A DNA stretch of 64,000 nt from Flavobacterium gelidicaeli (GCF_013294005.1 NZ_JABSNK010000006.1:62001-126000), one strand, 5' to 3'; counted from the stretch's first letter, positions 1 through 8,767 are shown. The notes: generated from the letters alone by a model not told the origin. Numbers and translations: made by a program.

Positions 1-918
1 AAATTACCCTTCATCATTTTAGGGATAGCTTTTATTGTGGTTGCCATTTTTATGAATTTTTCTAAAATTGAAAATCCTACAAAAATTGAAAAAACAATTA
101 TAACTGAAGGTACAGATAAATTCCGAATTCTAGATTACCCACAATTATACTTAGGAATGTTAGGGATCTTTATATATGTAGGAACTGAGGTAACTATAAT
201 TAGCAACCTACCGGCATTGTTACATACTGCCGAGTTTGGCAGAATTCTAGAAGATGCCATTTCTCCTTTTATTGCTTTATATTGGGGAAGTTTAATGATT
301 GGCCGCTGGAATGGTGGTGTGAATGTTTTTAATACTTCAAACCTTGTCAACACAGCGCTTAAATTTATCGTACCCGCAATAGCATTTGGAGTTATTATTG
401 GAGCCAACGTTTTTGCACAACATGATGTTTCTTCCTTTTATATTTACCCAATCTGGATTTTACTATTTATTGGAGTAAGTTTTGTAGGAGGTAAAAATGC
501 TGGAAAAACATTGATGCTTTTTGGTCTTTCTGGATTATTAATGATGTTTGCAGGTCTCGTTTGTACCGATACTGAAATTGCTAAATTCTTCTTTATATCT
601 GGAGGGCTATTCTTATCAATTATGTGGCCTTCTATTTTTGATTTAGCTATAGCGGGATTAGGAAAAAATACTGGTAAAGCATCTTCTTTCTTAATCATGA
701 TGATTCTTGGAGGGGGAGTTATTCCGCTAATTCAAGGAAGTATTTGCGATATCGATCTTACTAGTCCTAATGGAATATTTGGTATTTCATGGACGCATTT
801 CTCTTATGTAATTCCGTTACTTGGTTTTGCATATTTAGGATGGTACGGTTTTTACTGCCCTAAAATTTTAAAAAGACAAGGAATTAACCATGTCGAAACC
901 GAAGGCGGAGGGCATTAA
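1..918 (+). CDS. Sugar MFS permease, FucP/GluP-like (5' end outside window)
   Basis: C-terminal about 305 residues of a major facilitator sugar permease of the inner membrane; the frame is open from base 1, so the true start lies upstream. A GTG at base 37 is only an internal codon. At least seven hydrophobic segments are visible, together with family-like stretches such as ALYWGSLMIGRW, the long loop with FNTSNLVNTALKF and the IMWPSIFDLAIAGLG segment, all typical of Bacteroidetes glucose/galactose/fucose:H+ symporters. The tail ends in a Gly/His-rich stretch (ETEGGGH). The sugar specificity cannot be read from this fragment. A strong intrinsic terminator follows 18 bp after the stop, so this is the last gene of its transcript. 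Confidence 0.85.
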   Translation, partial: KLPFIILGIAFIVVAIFMNFSKIENPTKIEKTIITEGTDKFRILDYPQLYLGMLGIFIYVGTEVTIISNLPALLHTAEFGRILEDAISPFIALYWGSLMIGRWNGGVNVFNTSNLVNTALKFIVPAIAFGVIIGANVFAQHDVSSFYIYPIWILLFIGVSFVGGKNAGKTLMLFGLSGLLMMFAGLVCTDTEIAKFFFISGGLFLSIMWPSIFDLAIAGLGKNTGKASSFLIMMILGGGVIPLIQGSICDIDLTSPNGIFGISWTHFSYVIPLLGFAYLGWYGFYCPKILKRQGINHVETEGGGH

Positions 919-935
919 TGATAAACTAATACATC

Positions 936-967
936 AAAACCATCAAATCTACTTTGATGGTTTTTTT
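936..967 (+). terminator. Rho-independent terminator after the sugar permease
   Basis: Perfect 12-bp stem (936-947 with 953-964, AAAACCATCAAA and its complement), a 5-nt loop, and a run of seven T from 961. Confidence 0.9.
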
Positions 968-978
968 ATGGCATCAAT

Positions 979-1010
979 TTTGAAATCATAGCTTATATAA
1001 AATATATTTG
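979..1010 (+). promoter_or_regulatory. Bacteroidetes-type promoter of the lipoprotein gene
   Basis: TTTG at 979-982, a 20-bp spacer, then TATATTTG at 1003-1010, a near-ideal -33/-7 pair. The expected start of transcription is around 1016, just ahead of the ATG at 1026. A TTG at 1008 that would lengthen the protein lies inside the -7 box and is excluded as a start. Confidence 0.75.
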
Positions 1011-1025
1011 TCTAAAATTAGCATT

Positions 1026-2210
1026 ATGAAAAAAACAATACTCTTATTCACTTTTATACTATTTATCGCTTCTTGTGGGGTTAAAAAAACTCAAAACTTA
1101 TTAAGTGAAGGTGATTATGATGCCGCTATTGATCGCGCTGTAGAAGGGTTACGTTCCAATAAAAATGCTAAAGGAAAACAAGATTATGTTTATTTACTTG
1201 AAGAGGCTTTCGCCAAAGCTAAAGAACGTGACTTACGCAATTTAGACTTACTTGCTAAAGATGGGAATCCGCGTAACTATGAAGTGATTTACAAAACGTA
1301 CTTACAATTAAACAACCGTCAAGATAGAATCAGACCCATACTTCCTTTGCCATTATTGAATAAAGGTAGAAATGCTTATTTTCCTTTCGACAATTATAAT
1401 GACAAGATTATCTCTAGTAGAAATACTTTATCTAAATATTTATACGATAATTCAAAAGCATTAATGCTTACCAATGACAAATTAATATTTCGTCGTGCTT
1501 ACGATGATTTGAATTATTTGAACCAAATTAACCCCAACTATAAGGACGTTGTTAAATTAATGGATGAAGCGCAATTCAAAGGAACTGATTTTGTTAATAT
1601 TGCTTTAAAGAATGAAACAAATATGGTTATTCCAACACGTTTGCAGCAAGATTTACTTGATTTTAGCACTTACGGAATGAATGAAAAATGGACAGTCTAC
1701 CATAATGTGAAACAAAAAGGCGTTAACTATGATTATGGACTAATTATAAATTTCACCAACATTATGATTAGCCCTGAACAAGTTAAAGAGAATGTTTTTT
1801 ACAAAGAAAAACAAATTAAGGACGGCCTTAAAACACTACTTGATAATAGAGGAAAAGTGGTAAAAGACAGCCTAGGAAATGCAATAAAAATTGATAATTT
1901 TAAAACTGTAAAAGCACGAATTTATGAGTCTAACCAGTTTAAAGCTTGCCAGGTCACGGCCAACGTTGATTATGTAAACCTGAAAACTAACCAGCTATTA
2001 CAATCGTTTCCTATAAACAGTGAGTTTATTTTTCAAAATAGTTATGCAACTTTTAAAGGAGATAGAAGAGCTTCTGATGAGGAGTATAACGCGTATTTTG
2101 ACCGTGACTACTTACCATTCCCTACAAATGAGCAGATGGTTTTTGATACTGGTGAAGACTTAAAAAATAAAGTGAAAAATATTATCCGAAACAACCGACT
2201 CGGAAATTAA
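1026..2210 (+). CDS. Putative lipoprotein of unknown function
   Basis: Protein of 394 residues beginning with a lipoprotein signal (MKKTILLFTFILFIASC), so it is probably lipid-anchored in the envelope with the mature Cys at residue 17. The first part (about residues 20-180) is helical and repeat-like (LLSEGDYDAAIDRAVEGL, AFAKAKERD), which suggests TPR-like packing. The second half is mixed alpha/beta without recognised motifs. I do not recognise a characterised family; similar conserved lipoproteins occur in Flavobacteriia. The start is fixed by the promoter, which overlaps the longer TTG-initiated alternative. The gene stands alone between two terminators. Confidence 0.75.
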   Translation: MKKTILLFTFILFIASCGVKKTQNLLSEGDYDAAIDRAVEGLRSNKNAKGKQDYVYLLEEAFAKAKERDLRNLDLLAKDGNPRNYEVIYKTYLQLNNRQDRIRPILPLPLLNKGRNAYFPFDNYNDKIISSRNTLSKYLYDNSKALMLTNDKLIFRRAYDDLNYLNQINPNYKDVVKLMDEAQFKGTDFVNIALKNETNMVIPTRLQQDLLDFSTYGMNEKWTVYHNVKQKGVNYDYGLIINFTNIMISPEQVKENVFYKEKQIKDGLKTLLDNRGKVVKDSLGNAIKIDNFKTVKARIYESNQFKACQVTANVDYVNLKTNQLLQSFPINSEFIFQNSYATFKGDRRASDEEYNAYFDRDYLPFPTNEQMVFDTGEDLKNKVKNIIRNNRLGN

Positions 2211-2231
2211 TTTTAAAACTCACTAATAAGC

Positions 2232-2270
2232 AGCTCTTTAAGACTACAATCTTAAAGAGCTATTTTGTTT
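2232..2270 (+). terminator. Rho-independent terminator after the lipoprotein gene
   Basis: Perfect 12-bp stem 2232-2243 / 2250-2261 (AGCTCTTTAAGA), 6-nt loop, followed by TATTTTGTTTTT. Confidence 0.88.
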
Positions 2271-2335
2271 TTAATAACATCCTACTTTAATTTTGTGATA
2301 ATTTTTTTTTTTAATCAATGTATTATATTAATATG

Positions 2336-2343
2336 TACTTTTG
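2336..2343 (+). promoter_or_regulatory. -7 promoter box upstream of the arginine operon leader
   Basis: TACTTTTG matches the Bacteroidetes -7 consensus TAnnTTTG. No clear TTTG is present about 20 bp upstream. Transcription would be expected to start near 2349-2351, coinciding with the ATG of a short leader reading frame. This is the best promoter candidate for the operon beginning with the GNAT gene at 2673. Confidence 0.6.
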
Positions 2344-2348
2344 CAGTA

Positions 2349-2435
2349 ATGAAAAATAAAAGTTTACATATAACTTCTATCTCACGGATAAAATTGACTC
2401 CTGCTTCGCCCGAAGTACGGACACTATTACTATAG
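2349..2435 (+). CDS. Possible 28-residue leader peptide ahead of the arginine operon
   Basis: Short open frame ATG to TAG directly after the -7 box, so any transcript would be nearly leaderless. The peptide contains SISRIKLTPASPEV and then R-T-L-L-L before the stop: two Arg and four Leu, mildly suggestive of an amino-acid-sensing leader but not an Arg run. The stop codon lies inside a 7-bp hairpin (2421-2427 / 2432-2438). Coding status is inferred only from position and the neat start and stop; no homology can be tested here. Confidence 0.4.
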   Translation: MKNKSLHITSISRIKLTPASPEVRTLLL

Positions 2436-2672
2436 TGTTTATTTAAGTCATTCGATTTTATTCATTTTTTCATTTTCCTGTTTTGAAATTCCAACTGTAT
2501 TCCATTGGATTTACATATCCAAAAACCTATATTACAACTGTATTGATACCATTTTTAACTAAATGTTATTCAATTACTTATACTCGTTTATTAAATAATA
2601 AATCGGTAACTTTCAGTCGTATTTCTGCTACTATCAAACAATCATTTTTAACTCAAAAATTCATCTTTTAAA
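2404..2672 (+). promoter_or_regulatory. Untranslated leader between leader peptide and GNAT gene
   Basis: Together with the -7 box and leader peptide this fills the 462-bp gap 2211-2672. It holds a small CTTC/GAAG hairpin (2404-2415), a perfect 7-bp hairpin ACACTAT/ATAGTGT (2421-2438) overlapping the leader stop codon and followed by a T-rich tract (2439-2475), then about 200 bp of AT-rich sequence without further clear structure. It could be an attenuator for the arginine genes; this is inference from position. A frame of about 60 codons (2483-2671) exists but has no good start or protein-like composition. Confidence 0.4.
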
Positions 2673-3290
2673 ATGAATATCTCCATTATTATAGCACAGG
2701 AAGAACATTTTAAGTACGCACAAGTTATATGCGATACCATAGAATCATCTGCCCTATTGAGAGGAACCGGAATAGCAAAACGTACTCCGGAATACATCCA
2801 GAAAAAGATGGAAAATCAAGATGCCGTAATTGCACTAGTTGATGGTGTTTTTGCAGGTTTTTGTTATATCGAAAGCTGGCAAGAAAGCAACTATGTCGCG
2901 CACTCTGGATTGATTGTACATCCTGATTTTAGAAACCTTGGCTTAGCCAAAAAGATTAAATCCAAGGTATTTGAATATTCATTGAAGAAGTATCCCAATG
3001 CAAAGGTATTTGGAATCACCACTGGTTTAGCAGTAATGAAAATCAACTCTGACTTAGGCTACAAACCAGTACCGTTTTCGGAGTTAACCACCGATCCTAG
3101 TTTCTGGAAAGGCTGCCAAACCTGTACTAATTACGAAATCCTAAAAAGCAAAGACAATAAAATGTGCTTGTGTACTGGAATGCTGTATGATCCAAAAGAG
3201 AAACCAAAAGTACCACCAAAACATACGTTCAATACCCGGATTTGGAACCGATTGAAAAAAATAAAGCAAGCGCTTTTCTTAGAAGATTAA
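2673..3290 (+). CDS. GNAT acyltransferase, likely the first step of arginine synthesis
   Basis: 205-residue GNAT-fold acyltransferase. Acetyl-CoA-binding features are seen around residues 78-100 (HSGLIVHPDFRNLGLAKKI, the Q/RxxG/A region in the form RNLGLA). The C-terminal part has a Cys-rich stretch (CQTCTNYE and MCLCTG). In Bacteroidetes arginine operons a GNAT gene directly before argG is thought to acylate glutamate (acetyl or succinyl), replacing classic ArgA; that role is inferred from context. It is the first structural gene of the operon; argG follows after 133 bp that include a short imperfect hairpin near 3382-3411. Confidence 0.7.
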   Translation: MNISIIIAQEEHFKYAQVICDTIESSALLRGTGIAKRTPEYIQKKMENQDAVIALVDGVFAGFCYIESWQESNYVAHSGLIVHPDFRNLGLAKKIKSKVFEYSLKKYPNAKVFGITTGLAVMKINSDLGYKPVPFSELTTDPSFWKGCQTCTNYEILKSKDNKMCLCTGMLYDPKEKPKVPPKHTFNTRIWNRLKKIKQALFLED

Positions 3291-3423
3291 TTCCTAGTCC
3301 TCCCAGAAAAATAGGGAGATATAACAGGGAAATACCGAGAAGCATAGAAGAATTAATTAAAATAGTAACCCAATAAACGTCCCTTCCTTCAGAAAGGTCG
3401 TTGGGAATAAAAATAAAATCAAA

Positions 3424-4617
3424 ATGAAAAAAGTTGTATTAGCATATAGTGGCGGTTTAGACACATCTTATTGCCTTAAATATTTAAAAAACGAAAAAGG
3501 ATACGAAGTTCACACTGTTTTAATCAATACCGGTGGATTTGATGACGAAGAATTAAAAGCAATCGAAGAGAGAGCCTACGAGTTAGGAAGCGCCAAACAC
3601 GCCAATCTAACCATCGTGGACAAATACTACGACAAAGCCATTAAATATTTAATTTATGGGAATGTATTAAAGAACAATACCTACCCATTATCAGTAAGTG
3701 CTGAGAGAGTTTTTCAAGCGATTGAAGCTATTAAATACGCCAAATCTGTTGGTGCAGAGGCAATCGCACACGGTAGCACAGGTGCAGGAAACGACCAAAT
3801 CCGTTTTGATTTAATTTTCCACACCATCGCTCCAGAAATCGAAATCATCACGCCTATTCGTGACTTGAAATTGTCAAGACAAGAAGAAGTAGATTATTTA
3901 TCAAAAAACGGTGTGCATTACTCTTGGGAAAAAGCGCAATATTCGATCAATAAAGGACTTTGGGGAACAAGTGTGGGCGGTAAAGAAACGTTGACTTCGC
4001 ACCAAGCGCTACCTAGTGAGGCTTACCCTTCTCAATTAATTAAAGAAGGAGAAGAAAAAGTAACGCTTGAATTTAAAGAAGGAGAAATTATTGCTGTAAA
4101 TGGTAAAAAAGACAAACCTTCTAATAACATCGTAACCTTAGAAAAATTGGCTAATGCCTACGCCATAGGTCGTGATACTCACGTAGGTGATACCATTATT
4201 GGGATTAAAGGAAGAGTTGGTTTTGAAGCCGCTGCTCCACTAATTATCATCAAAGCGCATCATTTATTGGAGAAACACACGCTTGGTAAATGGCAACAAT
4301 ATTGGAAAGAGCAACTAGGGAACTGGTACGGAATGTTATTTCACGAAGGACAATTTCTTGATCCTGTAATGCGTAACATCGAGGCCTTTCTTGAAGACAC
4401 TCAAAAAACAGTAAACGGAACCGTGACGGTTTCCTTAAAACCGTATCATTTTTCGCTTGATGGAATCAAATCGGATAATGACTTGATGACAAATAGTTTT
4501 GGTCAGTATGGCGAAATGAACAATGCCTGGACGTCTGATGATGCCAAAGGATTTATCAAAATTTTAGGTAACGCCCAAAACATTTATTCAGCAGTAAACA
4601 ACGAAACTTACGAATAA
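3424..4617 (+). CDS. argG: Argininosuccinate synthase
   Basis: 397 residues, the normal length for ArgG. It catalyses ATP-dependent condensation of citrulline and aspartate to argininosuccinate in the cytoplasm. The N-terminal PP-loop is clear (AYSGGLDTS, residues 7-15), and the family segments AHGSTGAGNDQIRFD and SINKGLWGTSVGGKE follow. It sits between the GNAT gene and argC in the arginine operon. The 327-bp gap after it is filled by two palindromic repeats, so expression of argC from the same transcript is likely but not proven. Confidence 0.95.
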   Translation: MKKVVLAYSGGLDTSYCLKYLKNEKGYEVHTVLINTGGFDDEELKAIEERAYELGSAKHANLTIVDKYYDKAIKYLIYGNVLKNNTYPLSVSAERVFQAIEAIKYAKSVGAEAIAHGSTGAGNDQIRFDLIFHTIAPEIEIITPIRDLKLSRQEEVDYLSKNGVHYSWEKAQYSINKGLWGTSVGGKETLTSHQALPSEAYPSQLIKEGEEKVTLEFKEGEIIAVNGKKDKPSNNIVTLEKLANAYAIGRDTHVGDTIIGIKGRVGFEAAAPLIIIKAHHLLEKHTLGKWQQYWKEQLGNWYGMLFHEGQFLDPVMRNIEAFLEDTQKTVNGTVTVSLKPYHFSLDGIKSDNDLMTNSFGQYGEMNNAWTSDDAKGFIKILGNAQNIYSAVNNETYE

Positions 4618-4629
4618 GATAAAGTATAT

Positions 4630-4780
4630 TTTTTTGGAGCAGAAACATTTTGTTCCTCAAGAAATCCAGTCCCGCTTTCCGTTACAATCTTTTCCTTTTT
4701 CAAAAAAAAGGAAAAGGATTTTCACTACAATCGGGGCTAATGAAGAACATTTTGATTTATCAAGATGTTTCTCAAAATAA
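4630..4780. repeat. Flavobacterial-type intergenic palindromic element
   Basis: Starts with TTTTTTTGGAGCAGAAACA, then CCCGCTTTCCGTTACAATC, a central palindrome of TCTTTTCCTTTTT against AAAAAGGAAAAGGA (4688-4718), and ACTACAATCGGGGCTA. A diverged relative with the same opening block and a CCGTTGCACTAC / GGGCTA core lies at 20446-20560. Elements of this design are common between genes in Flavobacterium; there is no coding capacity. It fills the first half of the argG-argC gap. Confidence 0.65.
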
Positions 4781-4820
4781 AAAAGTTGAAGCTATAAAAT
4801 ATAGACTTTGAAAAAATTAT

Positions 4821-4876
4821 AACCATTAAGAAATTAAGTTTCATTAAGCTTAATTTACCTTAATTCCTTAATGGTT
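4821..4876. repeat. Short inverted-repeat element, copy 1 of 2
   Basis: 56 bp bounded by AACCATTAAG and CTTAATGGTT, with a central TAAGCTTAAT palindrome. The same termini and centre recur at 11404-11455 in the same operon. It could fold as a hairpin in the transcript. Fills the second half of the argG-argC gap. Confidence 0.65.
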
Positions 4877-4944
4877 AAAAAATAAAAATGTTTTAAAATT
4901 TAGATTGCGTTTTTTATAAACAAACAATCTTAAAAATAAAAATT

Positions 4945-5922
4945 ATGATTAACATAGGAATAATAGGCGGATCAGGATACACAGCAGGAGAATTAATAAG
5001 AATCTTGATGTTTCACCCTAATGCAAAAATTGATTTTGTTTACAGCACCACAAATGCTGAAAAACCCTTATCTGTTGCGCATCAAGATCTAATGGGAGAT
5101 ATCGAAATGAATTTCACCGATACTGTGAACCCCAATGTTAATGTACTTTTTCTTTGTTTGGGACACGGCAAGTCGATTTCATTTTTAAAAGAAAATCCGT
5201 TTGCAAGTCACACAAAAATTATCGACTTAGGGAATGATTTCCGTCTAATCAACGACAAAGATTTCGACGGGAAATCTTTTGTTTACGGATTACCGGAACT
5301 AAATAAAACCAGCATTAAAAACGCCAACTATATCGCCAATCCAGGTTGTTTTGCAACCGCAATCCAACTAGCATTATTGCCACTAGCTGCTGACGGATTG
5401 TTGAGCGAAGATGTACATATCAATGCCACAACAGGAAGTACTGGAGCAGGTGTAAGTTTATCAACTACTTCGCATTTTAGTTGGAGAAACAACAATTTCT
5501 CGCATTACAAAGCTTTCGAACACCAACATCTAGGCGAAATAAACCAAAGCATCAATCAATTGCAAGCATCGTATGCCAACGAATTGATTTTTGTACCCAA
5601 CAGAGGAGATTTCCCCAGAGGTATTTTTGCTACGTTGTACACAAAATCAGACGAAAGTTTAGAAGAACTGCTTACAAAATACCAAGCGTTTTATAAAGAC
5701 CAACCCTTTGTAACTGTTACCACAGAAAACATCAACATGAAGCAAGTAGTACAAACCAACAAATGCATTATCAGTTTAATGAAAAAAGGAAACCGGGTTT
5801 TGATCACCTCAGTGATTGATAATTTACTAAAAGGCGCCTCTGGACAAGCCGTTCAAAACATGAACCTCATGTTTGGACTGAACGAAACTACAGGGTTGCA
5901 TTTGAAACCATCAGGATTCTAA
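4945..5922 (+). CDS. argC: N-acyl-gamma-glutamyl-phosphate reductase
   Basis: 325 residues. NADPH-dependent reduction of N-acyl-glutamyl phosphate to the semialdehyde, the third step of ornithine synthesis. The N-terminal nucleotide-binding motif GGSGYTAGEL is at residues 8-17, and the catalytic Cys lies in NPGCFATA (Cys135). The family stretch ATTGSTGAG follows, and the C-terminal LLKGASGQAVQNMNLM is typical. Located between argG and argD in the operon. Whether its natural substrate is the acetyl or the succinyl compound depends on the operon's GNAT enzyme and transcarbamylase and cannot be read here. Confidence 0.95.
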   Translation: MINIGIIGGSGYTAGELIRILMFHPNAKIDFVYSTTNAEKPLSVAHQDLMGDIEMNFTDTVNPNVNVLFLCLGHGKSISFLKENPFASHTKIIDLGNDFRLINDKDFDGKSFVYGLPELNKTSIKNANYIANPGCFATAIQLALLPLAADGLLSEDVHINATTGSTGAGVSLSTTSHFSWRNNNFSHYKAFEHQHLGEINQSINQLQASYANELIFVPNRGDFPRGIFATLYTKSDESLEELLTKYQAFYKDQPFVTVTTENINMKQVVQTNKCIISLMKKGNRVLITSVIDNLLKGASGQAVQNMNLMFGLNETTGLHLKPSGF

Positions 5923-5928
5923 AAATTT

Positions 5929-5984
5929 GTTTCAAGTTTAAAGTTTCATGTTTTACGCGAACTTGAAACTTTAAACCTTAAACT
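5929..5984. repeat. Inverted repeat between argC and argD
   Basis: Imperfect inverted repeat: GTTTCAAGTTTAAAGTTTCA near 5929-5948 against CTTGAAACTTTAAACC near 5962-5978, loop about 13 nt. Long enough to form a strong RNA hairpin, but without a T-run, so it is not a classical terminator. Confidence 0.5.
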
Positions 5985-6000
5985 AAAAAAACAAAAAACC

Positions 6001-7137
6001 ATGAACTTATTTGACGTTTACCCATTATACCCTATCACTCCTGTAAAAGCATTAGATTGCACCATTACAGATGAGAACGGAATCGAATATTTAGATTTAT
6101 ACTCTGGTCACGGAGTTATATCCATCGGACATACGCAACCGTATTACGTTGCTAAAGTAACCGAACAATTGAATAAATTGAGTTTTTACTCGAATGCGAT
6201 CCAGAATCCATTGCAAGTGGAACTAGCCGACAAACTAGGAAAACTTTCTGGCTATACCGATTACAGTTTGTTTTTATGTTCATCTGGTGCCGAAGCAAAT
6301 GAAAATGCTTTGAAAATGGCCTCTTTTCATACTAATAAAGCAAGAGTAGTCTCTTTTGAAAACGCTTTTCACGGACGTACGTCTGCAGCTGTGGCAACTA
6401 CAGATAACAAAAAAATTGTTGCGCCGATTAATGCGCAACAAGTAGTTACTTTTTTACCCTTGAACCAAATCGATTTGGTAGAAGCCGAATTAAAAAAAGG
6501 CGATGTGGCTTGCGTAATCATTGAGCCTATTCAAGGTGTAGGTGGTTTAGACCAAGGAACAACCGAATTTTTTCAAGCACTTGAAAAAGTTTGCAAAGCT
6601 CATGATGTGGTTTTGATTATGGATGAGGTACAATCTGGTTTTGGAAGAAGCGGGAAGTTTTTTGCACACCAATTTCATGGCATCACACCAGATATTATTT
6701 GCATGGCCAAAGGTATGGGGAATGGTTTCCCTATTGGTGGTATTTTAATTGCTCCGCACTTTAAAGCGAGCTACGGATTGCTTGGGACTACTTTTGGTGG
6801 TAGCCATTTGGCTTGTGCTGCAAGTATTGCCGTTCTTGAAGTGATCGAAAAAGAAAACTTGATGGCAAACGCTATCCAAGTTGAAGCTTACTTTTTGGAA
6901 GCCATTAAAGTGATTCCAGAAATCATTAAAGTAAAAGGAAGAGGATTGATGCTAGGAGTCGAATTTGATTTTGACGTGAGCGCTTTGAGAAAGAAAATGA
7001 TCATCGAAAAACATATTTTCACCGGTGGAGCAAACAATAAAAACTTATTGAGAATTCTACCTCCTTTGACGATTACTACTGATGCTATTGATACTTTTAT
7101 AGTGGCTTTGCAGGAATCGTTGGCAGAGTTGAAATAA
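6001..7137 (+). CDS. argD: Acylornithine aminotransferase (class III PLP)
   Basis: 378 residues, class III pyridoxal-phosphate aminotransferase converting N-acyl-glutamate semialdehyde to N-acyl-ornithine. Visible motifs: CSSGAEANENALKMA (phosphate-binding region), FHGRTSAAVA, IMDEVQSGFGRSG (cofactor Asp) and the Schiff-base Lys in MAKGMGNGFPIGG (Lys237). The C-terminal half has GRGLMLGVEF and LRILPPLTIT, as in the ArgD/GabT group. The operon position between argC and proA supports ArgD over other class III enzymes. Confidence 0.92.
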   Translation: MNLFDVYPLYPITPVKALDCTITDENGIEYLDLYSGHGVISIGHTQPYYVAKVTEQLNKLSFYSNAIQNPLQVELADKLGKLSGYTDYSLFLCSSGAEANENALKMASFHTNKARVVSFENAFHGRTSAAVATTDNKKIVAPINAQQVVTFLPLNQIDLVEAELKKGDVACVIIEPIQGVGGLDQGTTEFFQALEKVCKAHDVVLIMDEVQSGFGRSGKFFAHQFHGITPDIICMAKGMGNGFPIGGILIAPHFKASYGLLGTTFGGSHLACAASIAVLEVIEKENLMANAIQVEAYFLEAIKVIPEIIKVKGRGLMLGVEFDFDVSALRKKMIIEKHIFTGGANNKNLLRILPPLTITTDAIDTFIVALQESLAELK

Positions 7138-7145
7138 TTATTAAA

Positions 7146-7182
7146 AGTAGCTAAGCGACTAAGTCACTGAGTTGCTAAGTTT
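7146..7182. repeat. Degenerate short tandem repeat
   Basis: Repeats of a CTAAG/CTGAG unit about every 8-9 bases (GCTAAGCGACTAAGTCAC and following) directly after argD. Part of the 305-bp argD-proA gap, whose remainder (7183-7311) shows nothing recognisable. Confidence 0.4.
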
Positions 7183-7311
7183 TAGACATAAAGTAAAATC
7201 TGAGAAAAAATAATTGCACGCAAATATTGCAGATTTTAAAAATTTTTAAATATTTACTGAAATACACTCCGATCAAATAGGTGTAATTTAAGGAATATAA
7301 TCAAAGATAGT

Positions 7312-7425
7312 GTGCGTGAGGGATAGCAGTGAAGCTCTTTTTTTATCAATTGCCACGGGTTTTAACCCGTGGTAATTGATAAAAAAAAGCGGAAACGAAT
7401 AGCCCGACCCGATAGGGACACGCCC
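7312..7425. repeat. Palindromic intergenic element before proA
   Basis: Opens with GCGTGAGGGATAGCAGTG, has a central near-perfect palindrome at about 7338-7388 (ATCAATTGCCACGGGTT / AACCCGTGGTAATTGAT, flanked by T and A runs), and closes with CGAATAGCCCGACCC and GACACGCCC, complementary in character to the start. This is a second, distinct Flavobacterium-style repeat family in the operon. No coding capacity; the central stem could act as a terminator-like hairpin. Confidence 0.65.
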
Positions 7426-7442
7426 AAAAAAATATAAATAAA

Positions 7443-8639
7443 ATGAGCAAAATACTTCCAATCGAAAAGAGAAATGCTGTTTTAAGTACCATGGCAGTAC
7501 TTTTAGAGCAAGAAAGAGCGAACCTTAAAGCAGTAAATCAACAAGACTTAAGCAATTATTCTGGGGATGATTTGGCTATGGAAAAGCGTCTACTTGTTGA
7601 TGACGAGAAGATTGACGGAATGATTTTGTCATTGCAACAATTAACGAGTCAGGAAGATCCGGTGGGAAAAGTTCTTTTTGATTTTACACACGAAAACGGA
7701 ATGAAAATCAGCAATAAAACAGCTGCTTTTGGAACTATTTTGATCATTTATGAATCGCGTCCTGACGTAACAGTGGAAGCGGGTGGAATTGCTTTTAAGT
7801 CGGGAAACAAAATTTTATTGAAAGGCGGAAAAGAATCATTGCTGTCTAATTTAAAGATTGTGAGTCTTTGGCATCAAGCGCTAAAAGATAATGATGTTGC
7901 TACTTCATGGGTGGAATATTTGAATTATGACCGCACCAAAACACAGGCTTTTTTAGAAAATCCAACACAAAAAGTGGACTTGATTGTACCGCGTGGTGGC
8001 GAACAACTAATAGCTTTCACAAAGAAGCACGCTACTTGTCCCGTTATTGTAAGTGGTCGCGGAAACAACTTTGTATACGTAAATAAGGAGGCCGATTTAG
8101 AAAAAGCAATAGCAATAATAATTAACGGAAAGACCTCAAATATATCCGTTTGCAATGCTTTGGATAAAGTATTAATTGATACCAACGTTCCAAACTGGGA
8201 AGTTTTTGCAAAACAATTAGTGACAGAATTACAACTCTTTAATGTAACCGTTTTAGGAGATGCAGCTGTTGCAAAAGCGACTGGAGTAAAAGCAATAGAG
8301 GCCGATTTGATTTGGTACGAAGAGTTTTTAGATCATAAAATTGTAATTGGCGCGACCAATTCTGATCAAGAAGCGATTGACAAAATCAATAAATATTGTG
8401 GCGGACATTCGGCTTCTATAATTACAGAAAATAACGAAATCGCGCAGGAGTTTATGGATAACGTAGACACGGCAGCCGTTTATCAAAATGCCTCTACCCG
8501 ATTTACCGATGGAGGACAATTTGGACTTGGCGGCGAACTCGCAATAAGCACCGATAAACTGCACCAACGTGGACCAATCGGTTTGCAACATTTGGTAACC
8601 AATAAATGGTATGTTTACGGAGAAGGACAGATAAGGTAG
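7443..8639 (+). CDS. proA: Gamma-glutamyl-phosphate reductase
   Basis: 398 residues. Reduces gamma-glutamyl phosphate to glutamate semialdehyde with NADPH (proline synthesis). Aldehyde-dehydrogenase fold; family signatures include ESRPDVTVEAGGIAFKSGN and IVPRGGEQLI, and the catalytic Cys is in NISVCNALDKVLI (Cys237). C-terminal GGQFGLGGELAISTDKLH and the ending of the type YGEGQIR are typical of ProA. Proline genes inside the arginine operon are a known Bacteroidetes arrangement. proB follows after a repeat-filled gap. Confidence 0.95.
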   Translation: MSKILPIEKRNAVLSTMAVLLEQERANLKAVNQQDLSNYSGDDLAMEKRLLVDDEKIDGMILSLQQLTSQEDPVGKVLFDFTHENGMKISNKTAAFGTILIIYESRPDVTVEAGGIAFKSGNKILLKGGKESLLSNLKIVSLWHQALKDNDVATSWVEYLNYDRTKTQAFLENPTQKVDLIVPRGGEQLIAFTKKHATCPVIVSGRGNNFVYVNKEADLEKAIAIIINGKTSNISVCNALDKVLIDTNVPNWEVFAKQLVTELQLFNVTVLGDAAVAKATGVKAIEADLIWYEEFLDHKIVIGATNSDQEAIDKINKYCGGHSASIITENNEIAQEFMDNVDTAAVYQNASTRFTDGGQFGLGGELAISTDKLHQRGPIGLQHLVTNKWYVYGEGQIR

Positions 8640-8646
8640 TTCCAAA

Positions 8647-8767
8647 ATAGGCTTTCGGCTATGAGCCGTGGGCTATGTAAAAAGGTGTTGATAAAATCGA
8701 TTCCTTTAAAAAATTAATTTATTTACAAAGCTAAAAGCCCATTGCTGATAGCTGTATGCCCAAAGCT
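8647..8767. repeat. Degenerate inverted repeat between proA and proB
   Basis: The left arm (GGCTTTCGGCTATGAGCC, GGGCTATG) and right arm (AAGCTAAAAGCCC, GATAGCTGTATGCCCAAAGC) are imperfectly complementary around an AT-rich centre. The arms are built from shuffled GGCTATGAGC-like words. An in-frame TTG at 8742 would translate part of the right arm, which argues for the ATG at 8775 as the start of proB. Confidence 0.45.

Noticed and set aside
2483..2671. Open frame of 62 codons just before the GNAT gene
   Set aside because: No ATG start, composition like AT-rich leader DNA, and it abuts the next start by chance; described as untranslated leader instead.
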